A stretch of 64,000 bases of DNA, taken from positions 24,628,238 through 24,692,237 of the forward strand of contig NC_060236.1 in assembly GCF_021155775.2 (NCBI RefSeq), written 5' to 3'. The notes beneath the pieces are model-generated. The model was given only the letters and a program-made list of their open reading frames with translations, was not told the origin of the DNA and ran no database searches. Of the stretch, positions 61,796 through 64,000 are shown piece after piece (position 1 is the first letter of the stretch; each line of letters starts with the position of its first letter). The position numbers were made by a program, and so were the translations under genes. The DNA is from Neodiprion pinetum. Lineage: Eukaryota; Arthropoda; Insecta; Hymenoptera; Diprionidae.

Positions 61796-62741
61796 CTACG
61801 TATGCCTGAGATCCTTTTCCCGCCCGCCTATGGAACGCTCGCTACCCTCCGTAATTTTCGATCGAGTACTATTCATTGCGGCAAATCCTTGCAGAGTACT
61901 CGCATGGTTGACAACAGACCGAGCCACTTCCTTGAGAATCAATGAGTTGGAGCTGTTTCTCTGCTTCGCTGACACACTCGGATCCTCTTCACCAGACGTT
62001 GGATCACCAGCGATGACGTCCGGTTCCCGAAAACGATGATCATTCTGCTTCGCATCTTGTGTTCCATCCAACGTAACGGTCGAAATGGAGGTCGAGGTGT
62101 CCGCAATGTGCCCAACGTCTTTCTCCGGATTGTGACCGGCCAAAATCGACTCGTTGAAGAGAGTGGATGACTTGGTGTCGTTATCGTTACCAGCAATCCT
62201 CGCAGTCACATTTTCGGTGATTCTGTTTTCCAATACCTCTTTTGAAGCTGATTTTCGCTCAGATTGCCGTCTCCACGTCAATAATGTTTTGGATTTTGGC
62301 CGTTCACGGCCGATCGTCAAGGACTGTTTTAATTGTGGCGTAGCTGGGTTGTAATTTGAAGATGACGCGTCTCGTAGGATGGAACGAGGAGCCTCGAAGA
62401 CGTCCCCTGGGACTGCGTCTCCATTCTCAAGAGGGTGAGTGATGGATTTCGGGTTGTCAAGGTCAATATCACTGGCCAAGATGCTTCTGGAGTAATTGGA
62501 CGTCACTGGGGCTTGTTCACTTTCGTCCCTGTAAATGTGACCAGGCTGCCTATCTCGTTTTGACGAGAATAGGAACTTCTCTATCACGATTTTGTTAGCG
62601 TTCAATGAGTCCATCACTCGTCGGAAAATTTTTCGATATAATGGAGAATCCTCGGACTTCGAAACATCTTTGGTAAACTTCGATGTGTTCACCAGGTGTG
62701 ACTGAGGCTGCCGATAAAAGAGATCAGTTTTGATGTCCACA
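61796..62741 (-). CDS. Terminal coding exon of an unrecognised gene
   Basis: This is the last coding exon of a minus-strand gene and by far the longest open frame in the window. The acceptor is CTATTCCCAG at 62742-62751 with a T-rich tract before it. The first exon base completes an AGT codon with the upstream exon, and 314 residues follow before a TAG at 61796-61798. The start of the exon is basic and could form helices (YRKIFRRVMDSLNANKIVIE, then FLFSSKRDRQ, about residues 35-65). The rest is rich in Ser, Thr, Asn, Asp, Glu, Arg and Lys and looks disordered. There are sequons such as NYS, NVT, NES and NST, but no membrane segment and no domain I know. A long low-complexity C-terminal tail of an insect-specific protein is the best reading. 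Coding status is well supported by length and by phase agreement with the next exon; function is unknown. Confidence 0.82.
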
Positions 62742-63671
62742 CTGGGAATAGAAACAAAATATTTCAGATGATTTACACTGTAAGTGCACACGGACATGGT
62801 ATTTGAGCAAAATAGTTGTGGACAATTCTATCAAATGTCCGTATTTTATGTATACTAGTGATCTTCTCGGATCACACGTTCTTTTAAAGTATACCGATTT
62901 TACAGAATTCATAGCCATTGCGGTATTGTAACATATCTAGTGATAACTGTCATGCATACGGCAATGATTTGCTCTTACGCACGTACGTTTATCCTCAAAA
63001 TTGGATGGACAACTATTTGTGAATGAATTGGATACTGTAATAAGACAAGTGCACTGATTACACGGGCTGTGACAACAGTGATTATACAAACGAGGCCACC
63101 CTATTAGCAGAACATTTTCGTCCCTATTGACATAATGCTCCTGCGGTATTGTTGATGAGGAATATTATGAACGAGTATCGGAAATTGGAAGGTTATTGTT
63201 ACAAGGTATAACAAATCGTCCGCCATTATGATTGATTTCAATTGTTTCCGTTTATAATTCTCATTATAACTTGCAGAGCAGCTATTGAAATTCAATCACA
63301 ATACGATACAAAAGCTAGCGGATAAAGTATATTACGTTTCCCATAGGCGAAAGAATCATTGCCCGTGGCACAGTTCTTCCCGTGAAGCGACAAAAGTTTA
63401 ACAATAACGCCATATGTATGTTTCCAATTCTATACGTCGTATCAGAATCAAATGGTTCAGCTATTCGAGTTTCTCAAACTATATCTCAGCGTTCCAAGCC
63501 ATTTTTATTTCGTTACGGCTTTCACCATTTTCAATTTCATTCTATTGTTGCAGTTGGTATGTTATAGGGTGTCGCAAAAAATATGAGAAATTTCTGCTTG
63601 AAGTTGTATATCAAACGAAACGTACACCCTTTTCTGAAACAAGACCTAATTTGTTCTCCCTGTATACCAAC
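62742..63671 (-). other. Intron between the two exons of the 3' gene
   Basis: This is a 930-bp intron on the minus strand. The donor is AG/GTTGGT, which is acceptable but not strong. The acceptor is CTATTCCCAG behind a T-rich run. The reading frame of the downstream exon stays open back through the acceptor to an ATG at 62797. That could mark an alternative start or a retained-intron form, but the phase match makes splicing the simpler explanation. Nothing else recognisable lies in it. Confidence 0.65.
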
Positions 63672-64000
63672 CTCGGTGTCTTAATATCCGGATCCAAATC
63701 ACCAGCCGGCACAATATGAACGAGATGTTTTTCACCGAACTGATCCATGCCAAGGATGAGGCGAGAATCCTTGATTCGTTGATAACCAACATCAATCGTT
63801 TCGACTTTAGGCACCCTGGACGGTTGGAAGAGGGTCAACGAACCTTCAGTCGACTGTGGGTTCTTGGTAGCCCATTTTTCGTCCCCACTATGGTCGGTTT
63901 TCCTTTGTAGATTCCTCCGTCCCGACAGTATTTCACGGCCGTGTTTTCTGTTTACAGGAATCCGCATCTTGGTCTCAGTATCTGGGATCAAGGTCGAGGT
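63672..64000 (-). CDS. Upstream coding exon of the same gene, cut by the window edge
   Basis: The frame is open from the window edge to a donor CCGAG/GTTGGT at 63671-63670. It encodes 109 residues plus two bases of the next codon. The exon ends in phase 2 and the exon at 62741 supplies exactly one base, giving ...IKTP-S-VDIKTD across the junction. That agreement is the main evidence for the gene model. The visible protein is basic at first (KHGREILSGRRNLQRK) and then has a more ordered-looking stretch, with DSRLILGMDQFGEKHLVHIV followed by PAGDLDPDIK, that could be part of a folded domain. I do not recognise it. The true start lies outside the window: the first codons seen are ACC TCG ACC TTG, so no start should be placed here. 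Confidence 0.75.

Noticed and set aside
62742..62797. ATG at 62797 as start of the last exon
   Set aside because: The frame is open back to it, but the strong acceptor at 62742 and the matching phase with 63672 make this intron sequence.
1..64000. CRISPR arrays, operons, rRNA genes, phage or plasmid features
   Set aside because: No direct repeats with regular spacers, no ribosomal sequence, and gene structure is of the eukaryotic type throughout.

Overview
The window looks like nuclear DNA of an arthropod, most likely an insect. It is AT-rich, CpG is not depleted, there are many TA, CT/GA and trinucleotide microsatellites, several short inverted-repeat elements, and GT/AG-type splice signals. 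There is no operon-like gene packing. The well-spread CpG and the element content suggest Hymenoptera, but this is only a guess. Almost all of the 64 kb is non-coding: intergenic DNA, or introns of genes whose main exons lie elsewhere.

The only gene I can defend strongly is at the right edge. It is the 3' end of a minus-strand gene with two exons, 63672-64000 (open at the window edge) and 61796-62741. They are joined by an intron of 930 bp with a matching reading phase and a good acceptor. The visible 424 residues are hydrophilic and probably largely disordered. I do not recognise the family.

Elsewhere I list short open segments bounded by good splice signals. The better ones are 545-591 (-), 5399-5589 (-), 9926-10054 (-), 16842-17006 (-), 23202-23734 (+, two exons in phase), 25009-25214 (+), 54378-54422 (+) and 57673-57736 (+). 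Candidates occur on both strands and sometimes overlap, so many must be chance. I cannot join them into one gene, and their confidences are kept low.

The repeats are clearer. There is a TA-flanked family of short inverted-repeat elements of about 430 bp with three near-intact copies (9376, 15342, 32383) and one degraded copy (2996-3766). There is a family of near-palindromic elements rich in TTCGAA-like words (31328, 42955, and a larger relative at 12906). Single inverted-repeat elements lie at 5992, 40773 and 60161. Several degenerate short-period arrays are present: a GATTACA-type array at 16425-16832, a 21-bp unit array at 19550-19885, and a weaker one at 36010-36200. Microsatellites are scattered throughout.

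Layout: 0-10 kb, non-coding DNA with small exon candidates and the first repeat copies; 10-20 kb, repeats and degenerate arrays; 20-24 kb, a GC-richer zone with many short open frames; 24-57 kb, mostly empty AT-rich sequence broken by repeat elements; 57-61 kb, one good exon candidate, an inverted-repeat element and a tRNA-like fragment; 61.8-64 kb, the 3' end of the gene. I see no pathway or system formed by several genes in this window.
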